A DNA stretch of 64,000 nt from Talaromyces rugulosus (GCF_013368755.1 NC_049564.1:3914001-3978000); one strand, 5' to 3'. Counted from the stretch's first letter, positions 44,917 through 56,930 are shown. Translations and numbers: made by a program. The notes: generated by a model from the sequence alone, not told the origin.

Positions 44917-45875
44917 ATGGGTCGCGTGATCCGTAACCAGAGGAAGGGCCGTGGCTCCATTTTCAGTGAGTGCAGTGGCCTGGGAATAATATCGCGAGGC
45001 TACAAACAAGCGAAAAACAAAGCATCGCCATACTAATCGCGTTTATAGCGGCCAACACCCGTCTTAACAAGGCCCCTGCCCAATTCCGCACTCTCGACTA
45101 CTCCGAGCGACATGGATACGTCCGAGGTGTGGTGAAGGAGATCATCCACGACGCTGGACGTGGTGCGCCTTTGGCCAAGGTCTCTTTCCGCCATCCATAC
45201 CGCTTCAAGAAGATCACCGAGACCTTCATCGCCAACGAGGGCATGTACACTGGTCAATTCATCTACGCTGGCAAGAACGCCGGTCTGACTGTGGGCAACG
45301 TCCTCCCTCTCGGCTCCGTCCCCGAAGGTACCGTCGTCAGCAACGTTGAGGAGAAGATTGGCGACCGTGGCGCTCTCGGCCGCACTTCTGGCAACTACGT
45401 TACCGTCATCGGCCACAACCCTGACGAGGGCAAGACCCGTGTCAAGCTCCCTTCTGGTTCCAAGAAGGTCGTGAGCAGCAAGTCTCGTGGCATGATTGGA
45501 ATCGTTGCCGGTGGTGGTCGTACCGACAAGCCTTTGCTTAGTACGTGATATTCGATGATCTGTATCGGTGGAATATGTGTGCTAATTAATTTCTACAGAG
45601 GCTTCTCGCGCCAAGCACAAGTTTGCCGTCAAGCGCAACTCCTGGCCCAAGACTCGTGGTGTTGCCATGAACCCCGTCGATCACGTAAGTTTTCTCTGCA
45701 AACTTTTTGTTTTGGAGCCGCGTTCTGACATTTACTCTAGCCTCACGGTGGTGGTAACCACCAACATATTGGTAAAGCCTCTACCATCTCCCGTTACGCC
45801 GCCCAAGGTCAAAAAGCCGGTCTTATCGCTGCCCGCAGAACAGGTCTGTTGCGCGGTGCCCAGAACAAGGATTAA
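44917..45875 (+). CDS. rpl8: 60S ribosomal protein L8 (uL2)
   Basis: Four exons (44917-44965, 45049-45540, 45599-45684, 45741-45875) give 253 residues, the usual eukaryotic length. The N-terminus [16 protein letters not shown], the central [19 protein letters not shown], and the C-terminal [17 protein letters not shown] are hallmark uL2 sequences; the histidine-containing loop is next to the peptidyl-transferase centre. Codon use is strongly C-ending at third positions, as expected for a highly expressed gene. The first intron lies after codon 16, as often in fungal RPL8 genes. Confidence 0.98.
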
Positions 45876-46422
45876 CTTGTTTTTGGAAGTCGTTAGAACG
45901 GGGACTGGTTTTTTTTATGGGTTGCAAGAAAATTTATTTTACTACGAGAGCATTATGTACTTGGACGATTGTGGACAGCCACCCGCGCGTCCTTGTAGGA
46001 ATCAAATTATGATGGCCAAAAGTTATTTTTTGAATTTTGTAATTGTATAGTCGGGACTGTAAGTGCTTGAGGCAATTCGCCTGTAGTGTGGGAAGAAAAA
46101 ACACAACCAGCGGGTTACTGTGTAGGAAGAAAGAGCGTTCTATTCAATTGAAATAACCAAAGACTCTTTCCTATATACGATTACAAAAATAATCCATTCA
46201 GATGTAGGGAGCTTTTAAAATAGAACCGGGTGGCTATGATTGGCCACTTTGAGACGAGCCGAATATCCGGGACAGCTGATAAGCCGAGAGACATCGCCAA
46301 TACCAGTATCAACTTCACGTTGCCAACGTCAGTGCCAGCGCCAATGCCAGCGCCAATGCCAGCGCCAATGCGAAGCTTCTATTTCTGACCACATCAAACC
46401 CCCCGCAGCTAGAGATGTGACA
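45876..46422. other. Intergenic stretch upstream of the Zn2Cys6 gene
   Basis: 3' region of uL2 followed by the leader of the next gene. Contains the 12-base tandem repeat noted separately. The open frame upstream of the regulator start begins without an ATG. Confidence 0.4.
46327..46372 (+). repeat. 12-base tandem repeat in a 5' leader
   Basis: About three and a half copies of GCCAGCGCCAAT-like units just before the Zn2Cys6 regulator start. Confidence 0.85.
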
Positions 46423-48730
46423 ATGAGCAAGCGGGCCCTTGAGGAATCCGCGTCTGGCTCGCCGGAACCCGTCGCCGGCGGAAACATTTCAATCAACGAG
46501 CTTTTGGCAAACTCCGAAGACCCAGAGTTCCAGGGACCTGGGTCTAAAAAGCCTAGAAATTTCATTGCTTCAGTGGTATTTCCTCTTTTCTCGAATTGCT
46601 TTCGAATAGATTTGCTAACCCAACTAGGCTTGCGAAAACTGTCGTCTGAAAAAGACAAGATGCGATGAGTCACGGCCCAAATGCGGCTTGTGCAAAGCCC
46701 TAGGGCTCGACTGTGTATACAGTGAACGAAAGCTGTCTAAAAAGGACCAGTCGATTGGCATGATCATCAGCACGTTGCATCGCATTGAAACAAAGCTGGA
46801 AAATTTGCCATCTGCCATCTCCGCAGACGCCTTGCAAAACCACCACGTCTCTCAAACGGCGACAGAGAACGGGGGTGCCCTTGCGCATGCGAGAACTCGG
46901 TCGCAGACGGTCTCGCAAACTACCACGCCGGCTGCTGCGGCTGGCGGTACTGGTGCTGCTCTAGTTGACGTAGAGGCTCGAGGATCTACCGATAGCAGAG
47001 ATCTTTCCATCTCTTTCAGTCAGCACGGAGTCGTCATCTGGCCCGGTGTCGGCCAATGTTTGCCCGAGAGGTTTTTCCTCTCGTACAACCAGCTAGGGAG
47101 GAACTATGTCCTGGATCTTGAAATGAATAGGCCGTTTCTTCCCCCCTGGGTGCACGGATTTCCTTCACATGATGGAGAGAGTTGGCTGGAAGGGCTGCCC
47201 GTTGCCTTGGCCAAGGGACTCTGCGAGGCCTTTTTTGCACTGTTCCATCCTTTTACTCCATTCATGGACAAACACTTTTTCTTCTCGTTCACGCTGGGGG
47301 TGGCCATGAAGGATGGGTTCGGCTTTACGATTGAAACGTGCTTGGTGCTGAATGTAATGGCATTGGGCTGTCTAGCAGTGCGTGCCTATGAAGAGGCAGA
47401 CTTTCCATTGCCAGGCGCAGCCGGAGACCACTTCGAGATGCCGAGCTGGATGGACGTGACGGGGGAAGAGCCGTCTGGTCTGTGCTTTTTCAATGAGGCT
47501 CGAAAACGAATAGGCTTCCTTATAGAGAGGAACGATCTACCAAGCTGTCAATATTATCTTTTATCAGCGTGAGTTTGTTTCTTTTTGTTGAGATATTGCT
47601 CACAGGCGACTGCTAACAATGACCAGCATGTATTATACGCAAATCATCCGTCCCTTGGACTCTGGCGCAATGCTCAACCGAGCAGCGGCTTGTCTCAGTT
47701 TTATGCTAGCCAATCGCGATATCAATTATAATGAATGGGAAGGTGATATGAAATCGAGGTACGTTCGTTTTCTCTCTCTCCCTGGATGTTGCTGATTTGA
47801 TAGGGTGTTTTGGAATACTGTCATGTATGAAACGATCCTCGTTCAAGAATTAGACCTCCCACCTAGTGGCCTTTCTCGACTAGAAGATTACGTCCCTATA
47901 CCGAAATTTATTCCTTTCCAGCCCGTCGGGTTGTCGTCCAGTCTTGCTTCAGCACACGATCCGGACGACTCGTACTTTCATCAGTGCCATTTTCTGGCTC
48001 AGATAGCCAACCGGATCATTCTCACTCGCATCAGACATAGCTTGTATTTGTTTTGTGAGTTTTCTTTTCTCGTATGGAGTTGTTGAACGTGTCTAATGTT
48101 AATTCATAGCCGAGTCCGGAAGCCTTCCTAGCCCAGCAGTCACCGCCGAACTGCACAACCAGGTCGAGCAGTGGCGCACCAATTTACCTTCAGCTATCCA
48201 ATTTTCCAATTCACACAACAGCGACGACCCCCCTATCATCCACGAGCCACGAACCCCATCTTCCCTGGCCGCCGCAATCGCCGATGCGATGCTGCAAGCG
48301 CGGTACAGGATATGCAAGTTCCACATCGGCCGGCCATATCTGTATAAAGCTCTGCGTGCGCCGACTTTACTTACCGAAGAGGATCTTGAGCAGATCCGCA
48401 GCGGGCTGAAGTATGCCATGGACTGGCCCATGGTCCGCGGCGTGTTTCAGCAGATGAAGAGCTGCATTCCGATCAAGTTTGCGTTTTGTTCACAGTAAGC
48501 TCAACCCTATTTATTCGATAGATTGAAAAACAAAAAACTGATGAGGGCATAGATTCTTCGGCCAGTTGTTGATCTTTTATTGTATTTCACATTCGTCGGA
48601 TGCCAGGCTCCGAGCAACCCTCCCCGGGGGCTGGGAACGGTGGCATTCCGAAATGATAGACTTTTTGGCCTCGTGTGCTCCATTTAGCCCAGCGATTGCA
48701 CAGGACCTAGAATTAGTGCGGTTGTTATAG
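46423..48730 (+). CDS. Zn2Cys6 transcription factor
   Basis: Six exons (46423-46575, 46628-47568, 47627-47758, 47804-48054, 48110-48494, 48553-48730) give 679 residues. After the first splice the zinc cluster reads ACENCRLKKTRCDESRPKCG then LCKALGLDCVYSERK, with six cysteines in C-x2-C-x6-C-x6-C-x2-C-x6-C spacing. A leucine/isoleucine heptad-like segment follows (IGMIISTLHRIETKLENL), probably the dimerisation helix, then the middle-homology region with EARKRIGFLIERNDLPSCQYY and RICKFHIGRPYLYKAL. Its targets are unknown; it stands between a ribosomal gene and the convergent Ada-like gene, with no obvious pathway partner. Confidence 0.9.
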
Positions 48731-48797
48731 TACCTATACCATACATAGATATTGTTTGTTATGCTGTCATGTTCTCATATTGTTCAAATGTTACATA

Positions 48798-49532
48798 TTA
48801 TAATACATTACTCAAAGACATATCTATACAAGTCTCATTCTCCCTCATTATCCGGTCAAACTCATCCCAGTCGATCAAATCATCCAACGTCAACGCAGGA
48901 TCAGAAACTTCGAACTGAGCTGTCAACCCTGCAAAATCACAACCCATCTCAACCACTTCTTCTTCTCCCTCCATCCCTATCGTCTTCCCAGCAGCTGTAA
49001 CAGTAGTAGCTTGCCCTGTTGCAGCATCCCTAATATTACTAGCATACTGCCCCGGTGTCACACCGGCCACTTTCTTAAACACACGATGAAAATGACTCGC
49101 CGTCAACCCAGCCTCCCGCGCCAACTCGCGCAGCACCGGGGGATTCCGACCCGCTGTAATCGCCGACGAAATAGTCTCGCACGTTTTAGCAATCGTCGCG
49201 CTATGCGGGCCTTTTATTATCATTGACTCCGGCTCTTGTCCTCCTTCTTTGGTTGCGGCCGCACGGTAATGTTCATCAGGTTTACACCGTTTGCACGCGC
49301 GATACCCCGCCGTTGATGCTGTGGCGGGGGAGTCGTAGAATTCGATGTTTGCTCGGCGCGCCAGACGTGCTGGACATCCAGGGCGGCAGTAGATGCGTGT
49401 TGAGCGAACGGCGTAGATGAAGCTGTTTTCGGTGGCGTCGCGATATACGAGAGCTTTCCAGCGGGCGGCTGCAGTGGTGGCGGCGGCGTGTGTATTTTTT
49501 GGTGTTGGAGGGAGGGGGAGGGCGGAAATCAT
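48798..49532 (-). CDS. Ada-type methylphosphotriester sensor with AraC HTH
   Basis: One exon of 244 residues. The N-terminal Ada zinc domain is complete: FIYAVRSTRIYCRPGCPAR and YRACKRCKPDEHY supply the four cysteines, the first being the methyl acceptor of E. coli Ada. An AraC-type helix-turn-helix follows (LRELAREAGLTASHFHRVFKKVAGVTPGQYASNIR). The O6-methylguanine transferase domain of bacterial Ada is absent; in its place is an acidic tail containing PALTLDDLIDWDEFDRIM, which looks like a eukaryotic activation domain. The expected role is to sense methylated DNA phosphates and induce repair genes. The stop codon is 67 bases from the convergent regulator gene. Confidence 0.9.
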   Translation of the reverse strand: MISALPLPPTPKNTHAAATTAAARWKALVYRDATENSFIYAVRSTRIYCRPGCPARLARRANIEFYDSPATASTAGYRACKRCKPDEHYRAAATKEGGQEPESMIIKGPHSATIAKTCETISSAITAGRNPPVLRELAREAGLTASHFHRVFKKVAGVTPGQYASNIRDAATGQATTVTAAGKTIGMEGEEEVVEMGCDFAGLTAQFEVSDPALTLDDLIDWDEFDRIMRENETCIDMSLSNVL

Positions 49533-49994
49533 TATGCTTAATTTATTTGGGTAATGTTGGTGGCTTTTTGACTCTGTTATCGTGATTGAAGTATGTATGA
49601 TTGAAAAATCATGTCTAGATGTAGTCGAGATATAAATGTAGGCAGTCGGCGCTAGTGGGCGGAGCAGTGCTCTGATTGGCCATATTGAGAGCAGTCGATA
49701 ATCTATACTACTTACGCCACTTTCTTGTATTCATTGATGGAATTATTTTATTCGGGGCTTAATTTGAAGTGGCTACGTACCTTCTCGGTGTTAATATTCT
49801 ATTATGCGTAGTAAATTGTATATGTAGTCGTGATTTATATGTAGATACCAATCGACGTTTTACTAGACAACATTTGAAGCTTGCGATTCATACATGTAAA
49901 TTGCCTGAAATTAAAAAAAATTCATCACAGTCAGAATTGCTTTAATCTAGTTATCGTTCATTAGTTATTCAATTGATACAGTTGACATCCGCAA
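49533..49994. other. Intergenic stretch
   Basis: Promoter of the Ada-like gene and 3' region of the MFS gene. No TTTCCGTGT word is found here, unlike the promoters of the next cluster. Confidence 0.4.
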
Positions 49995-51667
49995 TTATAG
50001 CATGTACCGGAATCCCCTATGCAACTGACGAGCCGCAGCAATATCAACGCCCTCTGCATCAGCAGTCTTCTGCAACCTGCGCAGCTCCTTTTCGGTCAAC
50101 TGCACATCCTCATTCTCCAATCGCTCCTGGCGTTTGTTGAGCTTGTTTAATGTGAAATACATAAAAACAGCCGAGAGACCCCCCAGCGCTTGGACAGCAA
50201 TACAGATCCCAAGCGCAACACGGTAATAAGGTTTCTCAGAGTCGTAGTAAGTATAAGGAGTCCAAATGCTGGCCGAATTACCAAGAGAGTTAATAAAGGC
50301 GTAGGCGGCAGCACGCTTGGCTGGAGGTCGTGGCAAAGAGCTGGCGATCCAGGAATACAGCGTGCCGTTTTGAGCAAATGTAAAATTCATCAGAAACAAG
50401 GAAAGATACCGTGGCCCAAACGAGTCGGTCGTCATGAAAATGATAAATCCGATAATGGTGATCGGAATCGGGTAGAAAAAGAACCAGAACCGCATACCGA
50501 GTCTATCTGAAATCCAGCTGTGTGCAAGACTGTAAAAGACCATAAAGACATATGGTGGTGCTACCAACAACAGCGAGATTGTGTTACTGTAACCTAAGGT
50601 GCTGGTCAGAGTAGGGAAGAAATACTGAAAGCTTCCGCCAGCAGCGATGCAAAAGTATGCGAGAGCCAGGGCGTATGTCTTGACATCGGTCACGGCCATC
50701 TTGAGACCCTTGAGTTGGCTTGCACCTAGTATCAAAAAGTTAGTTATAGCCATATTAAACTTTGTTTTTTTTTAAAAAAAAAATTGGTACATACTGCCCT
50801 CTTCATCGACATCGGTCTCGGCCGCATCGATTGCAAGTCGTCGTATTGCGACCTCCTTCATCTCTAGCGAAAGAACTCGCCATGTTTCAGGAAAATCGGG
50901 CAGAAGAATGGCAATAGCAATGCCGATCACACAGGTGATAGACCCCTCGATAACATAGAGCCATCGCCATGCAGACATTCCACGTTTGCCATCGAGTCCG
51001 CTCAGAATTCCGGCAGCAATCAAGTTTCCAAAGGCACCACTGAGCAGCGAACCTGAGTAGAAAACACTCATACGAAAAGCTAGTTCTTTTTTGGTGTACC
51101 ACTTGGATAGATAGAACAAGACGCCGGCGAAGAATGGAGCCTCTATATTTGAACCAAATTATTATCAGTGGTAATAAACGGATATAACTAACGTACCGAC
51201 GAGCCCCAACAGGAATCGACACGCAACCATGCCTCCATAGCTTTGGACCTGGCTGGTGCATGCAGACACAAGTCCCCACGCACAGACAAAAAAGCTTATA
51301 TAGAGCGATGGCCGACCCATATAATTGAGCAGGAGATTGGACGGGACTTGCATAAGAATGTAGGCGATGAATAGAATAGAAAGCCCAGTCTGATATTGCT
51401 GATTAGTGAGGGAAAGCTCCTGAATAAGGCCCTGGAGTTTTGCAGCGGCATAGTTGTTTCTAGGAAAAGACAACATGAGTGATAGGCTTATAATCACGGA
51501 ACAAGTTGAAATTACCGATCAATATAGTTCATTAGGTAGACCAGAATGATCAATGGCATGATGAGAGCATCGATGCGCCGCGTCAGTTTTTTCTCGAGCA
51601 CCTTTTCCCCGGCAGTCAACTGACCCAGATGCACGAACTCTTCGTGTTTTGCTGCAGTTTTCTCCAT
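49995..51667 (-). CDS. MFS permease, anion:cation symporter (Dal5-like) family
   Basis: Four exons (51667-51516, 51459-51197, 51142-50795, 50725-49995) give 497 residues. The profile is a 12-helix permease with DALIMPLIILVYLMNYIDRNNYAAAK at helix 1, QTGLSILFIAYILMQVPSNLLLNYMG at helix 2-3 and the central loop after AIAILLPDFPETWR. The ACS/Dal5 family carries organic anions such as allantoate, nicotinate and tartrate; bacterial glucarate/galactarate permeases GudP and GarP belong to the same broad family. With the aldarate-type enzymes nearby it is a candidate aldarate importer, which is inference. Its promoter has the densest set of TCCGTG/CACGGA words in the cluster. Confidence 0.9.
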
Positions 51668-51927
51668 AATAGTGTTTGTATTTGCAAGAGAATTGCCTTC
51701 TATGGTGATAAAATATTAAAACGAAATAGTAGTTGTGAAGACAAAGTTATAATACCGGTATCATTGCTACCTGTCCTCGACTTGCTTTTTATCTCAGGAA
51801 TAGAACCTGGTCATTCCCTAACCCCATAGTCCATTGTCATAGCTCATTGTTTCCCCGCATTTTCACTAGAATTCGTAGCGGAGAAAAATGGCAGGGACCA
51901 GGATCAGGAGCATTTCCGACTGACATC

Positions 51928-51944
51928 TCCGTGTCTCCCACGGA
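51928..51944. promoter_or_regulatory. Inverted repeat TCCGTG-N5-CACGGA
   Basis: Perfect 6-base arms with a 5-base spacer, about 260 bases upstream of the permease start. Contains CCG and CGG triplets, as in Zn2Cys6 dimer sites. Confidence 0.5.
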
Positions 51945-52094
51945 ACCACCCCTATATTTGATTTAATGGCGGACAACCGCATCTATCGATACTCCGACTG
52001 GTCAACTACTGGGCCCGAACCCCGCTCACGCTGTATTGTTGACATGAAAAGCCTTTCTGTCTATTCATGTGGTGCTTTTCCGTGTGTAGACCTT

Positions 52095-52110
52095 TTCCGT
52101 ATACACGGAA
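52095..52110. promoter_or_regulatory. Inverted repeat TTCCGT-ATAC-ACGGAA
   Basis: Perfect 6-base arms with a 4-base, largely self-complementary spacer, 10 bases from an exact TTTCCGTGT word. Confidence 0.5.
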
Positions 52111-52393
52111 CTACGAAGACGCTACGCGTATAGTCTCATATAATACCCACGGGTCGATCCCTTCCTTTTCATGATTACAGATCCTGCTGGGGCTTGTGGT
52201 AACGATCAGCACCCCAAGCTGAAATGACTTGCTCCTTCTGACCTCTATGTCACGCGAGATCTAGTCAGTGCAGAAATACTAAGGAAAGGGCAACATTATT
52301 TTAACCACCCCCTTTAAAATAAGAGTTGAAAGGTTTTGGAGAGAGGAATATAGATTTTATACTATCTTGGTCCTGCATTCTGCCTCTCACTCA

Positions 52394-54529
52394 CTATTCC
52401 AAATGTTGAGAACCAACATTTTTCCCTTTCTCTAGGACATGGTTCAATGTCACATCTCGACCTTCTTTGATTCCACGTCGCATCTCGTTAGCTTTCTTCA
52501 CGGGGTTTTGCGCTTGGTCCATGAAACAAAGATCAATTGACTCGAGGCTGAGCCCAGCAGTCTGATCGAAGGATGTCAGTCTTTAAACTTCAATGCTCTC
52601 TATACTTTAAAACTTGGCTTACCTCTGGGACAAAAAAGTATATAAACGGAATGAAAGCGAGATTAAAACAAGCGAATATAAGATACACTCGCCATCCAAT
52701 GTTATCAATTGCGACGGGGACAATCTCCACAACAACGAAAGTAGAAAGCCATAAACAGGCCGTCGCAAGACCTTCACCTTTGGCTCTATGGGCGAGAGGT
52801 AAGATCTCCGGAGCATAGACCTTGAATAGGGATTCAACGTTAGTTGGGGGGATCAATTGGATAAGATTGAATAATGCGAACTGACCCATATTGGACCCAT
52901 AAATCCCCAGGCATAGAATGCTTCGTAAAGAAAAAGCATAATGGCTGCAACTATTCCAGCAGTCTGGGTGTTGACTGCAATCATTGCTGCCATTACAGCC
53001 ATCACAATCGTCATGCCGAGCGCTGTGACCATAAATGACAACCGGCGGCCCTGGGATGAGACTTAGTAACGTACCAGCTGAAGGGGGGGAAAGACTTACC
53101 CATTTCTCGATCGAATACCAGGTCCCTACACTAGCACACATGCGAAAGACTTGTAAGACACCCGCAAGTAGAAGAGCCTTTTTGTATGAAAGCCCGATTG
53201 AGTTTTTAAAACTGGTAAAGTACCACGATAGTTAGTGTACGTCTTTTGGTAAACGACGGCATACTCACATGAATGTCGTATAGTAGCTGACTGGCGTACT
53301 GCCACTCCATGCTTGACAAGCATTTAGAATGCAAGAAACTACCACTCTTCGTCGTGATCCTACGTTGTCGCCCTTGAAAAGATCTGTCCAGCCCGCTTGA
53401 TTGTGTTCGATGGCTATTGCGTCCGTAATATCAGTGACGGTCTTGTTCATGGCATCTTCATCAAGCTGGCCGTGGTGAGTATGCAAGCGAGTTAGGACAT
53501 CGATCGCTTCCTCTCTATATTCGTTTTGAAGCAGCCATCGTGGAGCTGGACAGACATTAGTTATTTGTATCTGGCTAGTCGCCGGAGAAACTTACATTCA
53601 GGCATCACGAACAGAAGCGCGCTCAGTAAGAGGGCCAATGCAGCTTGCAATGCCTGTTTAGACATGATTGTTAATTTGTGTGGAAAAAAACATCTGCAAA
53701 GAGGTCATACCAGCGGAAGACGCCAGGCATAGCTGCTCGCGCGATCAGCAATTCCGTACTCCAACCATAATGCTATCAACTGTAAGACACCAATGAATCA
53801 GCAACAGTTCGAAGTATTTCGAGTATTTTCTTTTAGATACGCACATCTCCAAGAATAAGAAACGTCAGGGCAGAAGCCACCAAGCGACCTCTCATATGAC
53901 TTGGGCTTATCTCTGTTTGCCACATGATGATATTGGACACTACGAGCTGATATTCAGTTAGTCTCCTGTTCAGACGGATTGGGGAGTTTGACAAAACATA
54001 CCCCCAAGCCAATGCCTGCGACTATGCGTCCAACAAGCAGCTGAGGAATCCCATAGCTTGCAGCCTGTAAGACAGCGCCGATAGTCACACCGAATGAGCC
54101 AAAATGCGCAATAGTTTTTCGACCGAGTCTCCCATTAATTAATGCTGAGATGAGACATCCTAAAAACTACACGTACGATTAATTAAGCGCATCTCTCTGG
54201 ACAATAACACTTACAGCCCCAACCACGAATAGTGATGTAACAGTTCCTTCCATTGCAGAGTTCAGATGAAACTGAGACTCAAAAGTTGGCGCCGTCCTAA
54301 GAAGAAAGTTTTTTAGTCAAAAGGCAGTTTCAATTTAAATGGATATTGATATCTCCATACAAAAGCCCTCCAATTACACCATCATCGTAGCCTATGTTCA
54401 AATTTCTAGTTAGAAAAGGCAGCCGTAGGGTTTCGCAACGTGAATAATACCAAATACGATAAATCCCATCCCGGCAGTGATGGTTACACCAGTTAAAAGG
54501 CCATTGCCTTTCAAATTGAGGTATGCCAT
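52394..54529 (-). CDS. MFS sugar-porter family transporter
   Basis: Twelve short exons join in frame to 501 residues: 54529-54451, 54391-54361, 54296-54215, 54166-54002, 53946-53845, 53779-53711, 53653-53596, 53545-53269, 53211-53100, 53050-52886, 52820-52623, 52561-52394. Sugar-porter signatures are present: GYDDGVIGGLL at helix 1, NGRLGRKTIAHFG after helix 2, VGRIVAGIGLG, SHMRGRLVA, the PESPRWLL motif after helix 6, and FVPETAGLSLESID at the C-terminus. It most likely moves a hexose, uronic or aldonic acid by proton symport at the plasma membrane. Exact substrate cannot be read. One TTTCCGTGT word lies 180 bases upstream of the start, linking it to the neighbouring catabolic genes. Confidence 0.9.
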
Positions 54530-55507
54530 GATTACATACGTATAGCACTATGTAGTGAAAATATCCCAAATAGAATGGAAAAGGCAATTGCAGTCGAAAT
54601 ATGGAGCTATCACTTGATAGCTGGGGTCTTGGGGTTTGCCATTATATGCCAAGACGTGAGAAAACCAGTAACTTACGTAGCACTAGGCTACTCAACTAAT
54701 CTTGAAGTTTCCGTGTGAGAGGCGGATATGTTTCCATTAGTGAGTGAATGGGCGATGCAAGAGCTCTCCACATTTCCCCCACAATTCCCCGGAAAAGAAG
54801 ATTATTAGGACATCAACTAGTCTTGAGAGCTCCCGGAGAACACTCCGATTATTTAACTTTCTATATAGCCAATTTCTCTACGTTTATTTAAGCGCCTATT
54901 TTCTACGACTTTCTACGCATGAGCGCTCACCGAAGTTTTATACTCGACGCTTTCATTATTGCCGTGGTTCTCAAACTTAGGATGTAGCCGCCATAGATTC
55001 TCAATAGCGAGGTATCCCATGACGAAAATCGAGATTCAAATCATTTCTTGTGAGACATTACCAACGAAAAGAAGAGCCTTGGCGGTTGCTAACGCATGAC
55101 CGGCGGATATAAATGTTATTGATCTGATACAATAGATAAGTCGAATAGGGTCGGCCTATCGAGATTCCCGGATCAATCAGCCAACATGGCCACGGTGAAA
55201 ATTCTGATCAGGAAGTAATAAGCGAAATTAGAAAATTGTGTGGGAACTGCATATAAATAGAAAATTAGGGGGGAATAGCAGAAGAGACCTTTTGACACCT
55301 CTACGGAATTGGCACCCTTAAGAAGGCTCCATATAATTTCAAAGCTTGGTCCGCAAAGTGGGACACGGCACTAGTACTTTGCCCCACCAAAGTCTTAGTT
55401 AACTTTTGCCATTTTATATCAATGATTCTGACAGTTGCACTTGTTTCTTTTTTCTAAATTTCACACTTTTTCACTTTTTTCATACCACTTGACATAGGTC
55501 CTTCGGT
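54530..55507. promoter_or_regulatory. Sugar-porter promoter and gene-free stretch
   Basis: Includes TTTCCGTGT at 54708-54716. The rest is AT-rich without recognisable genes. Confidence 0.45.
54708..54716 (+). promoter_or_regulatory. TTTCCGTGT promoter word
   Basis: Exact copy of the 9-mer found at 52077-52085 and 59522-59530. Confidence 0.5.
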
Positions 55508-56107
55508 ATGGCCACAAGTGAGAACCATCTGGTAATAAAAGATTCTCTTGAACGGCGCCGTCACCATGAGCCAACATGTTATCTCGCCAAGCATCGGGAT
55601 ACCATCTACAAGGATATTCCTATCAATCACTTGATTCCTCTAGCGTTTCATGTAAAGGTGACTCACCTGAAGACAGCCGATCTTCAACTGCTGATCACAC
55701 TTGTCTGCAAAAAATACGACAACTCTAACCTGCTTTCTGATTGGCACAAATATTGCAAGGCTTTAGACCCCGAAAAACGAATAATAGCTACACTTGGTAT
55801 GTTAGCCTTTTTTTTGTTATTAATACTATGCTCATTTTATGAAGAAGGGGCACTATTTTTTGCAGCAGTATCTTTACCCCCATCGGAAGACCGAGAATCA
55901 TGGAAGTCGACATGTCTCAGTGGTTTCTATTTATTGAAGCATGGCAATGATGCGAGATCCAAATCCCCAGACGACCAGTCGGCCCATGGTCCTGTATCGC
56001 AAACGCAAATTAAGCCTACACCCGCTCAACAAGAAGCGAACGGAATTTTTCCCCATGGTTATCCTGTACCACCTCCCTCAAAGCATGCTTCTACAGAGAG
56101 CCCATGA
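55508..56107 (+). CDS. Hypothetical protein, doubtful
   Basis: A 199-codon open frame with no recognised domain. The first hundred residues have a protein-like composition (HLIPLAFHVKVTHLKTADLQ, DWHKYCKALDPEKR). A hydrophobic stretch after that may be an in-frame intron: GTATGT at 55797 and TTTTTTGCAG ending at 55865 bound 69 bases with a poly-pyrimidine tail, and removing them leaves the frame intact (176 residues). It lies between the sugar porter and the cluster regulator. It could be a relic or a small lineage-specific gene. Confidence 0.3.
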   Translation: MATSENHLVIKDSLERRRHHEPTCYLAKHRDTIYKDIPINHLIPLAFHVKVTHLKTADLQLLITLVCKKYDNSNLLSDWHKYCKALDPEKRIIATLGMLAFFLLLILCSFYEEGALFFAAVSLPPSEDRESWKSTCLSGFYLLKHGNDARSKSPDDQSAHGPVSQTQIKPTPAQQEANGIFPHGYPVPPPSKHASTESP

Positions 56108-56930
56108 GCAGACCAGTAACATGTTGATTTTTTTTCAACATCCAAAATCTTGCCGTCTAATCCAGTGGCAACTGTGGGACCTAATGCGATGAAAATAGTT
56201 TTCACGGACTCGATTCATACCAAACGAGCTTAGGCCATTTTATCTCGTTGCAGAGTACCATTAGGTTAGGAATTGACTCATCGTCACAATGATTCTATTC
56301 TATTACTAGATTTACAAATTGGGAGAAGTTATTAACTTAAAATTATTCACAATAAACATAAGACTTTAAGGAAGCATGAAAACCGACTTTTATAAGATAA
56401 TAAAGCGCACTGATTCGATTGACTTTTACCAGAATGGGATTAGCTTATGAAGTGGATCCGACAATATAGATCACCATATTTCACAAACACATTCAGCCAA
56501 TATTCTCCAAGGATTCTGAAGAATTTGGTGACGTTATGCCGTTTTATTGGGACAGGCAGGTGGAGAATTTCGCTGCCGGCAAACTATCAGACAAGAAAAA
56601 TTACGGCATTCAGCCTCAACAAGCTTTTTGAGGACAGCTCTCTCGTATAATGTGAGTTTCCGTCTTGTCATTTTTGGCTAACTTTAGCACCGTTTGAAGT
56701 GTCATTTTATGAGCCATCTTATTAGCATCCCTGCTGCTAACTCTCATGATCAATATCATTTCTATCTCAGTCTATATTACCAGGGATGGTCGGTCTATAG
56801 TCATAAAACAACAACTCACCGGCCCAAAGCCGCGGTTTTTAACCCAGTTTCACTCCATACTTTGTGTGCATCGTGTGGACCTCATACCGTAAAAAATTAT
56901 GTAGTATTTACAGTCTTGTATTACTCAAAG
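56108..56930. other. AT-rich gene-free stretch
   Basis: No gene recognised; a single CACGGA word is at 56203-56208. Confidence 0.35.

Larger units (their letters stand above)
51668..52393. promoter_or_regulatory. Promoter of the ACS-family permease with paired CCG/CGG sites
   Basis: Holds the inverted repeat TCCGTG-N5-CACGGA (51928-51944), CGG-ACAA-CCG (51970-51979), TTTCCGTGT (52077-52085) and TTCCGT-ATAC-ACGGAA (52095-52110). Nothing coding. Confidence 0.55.
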
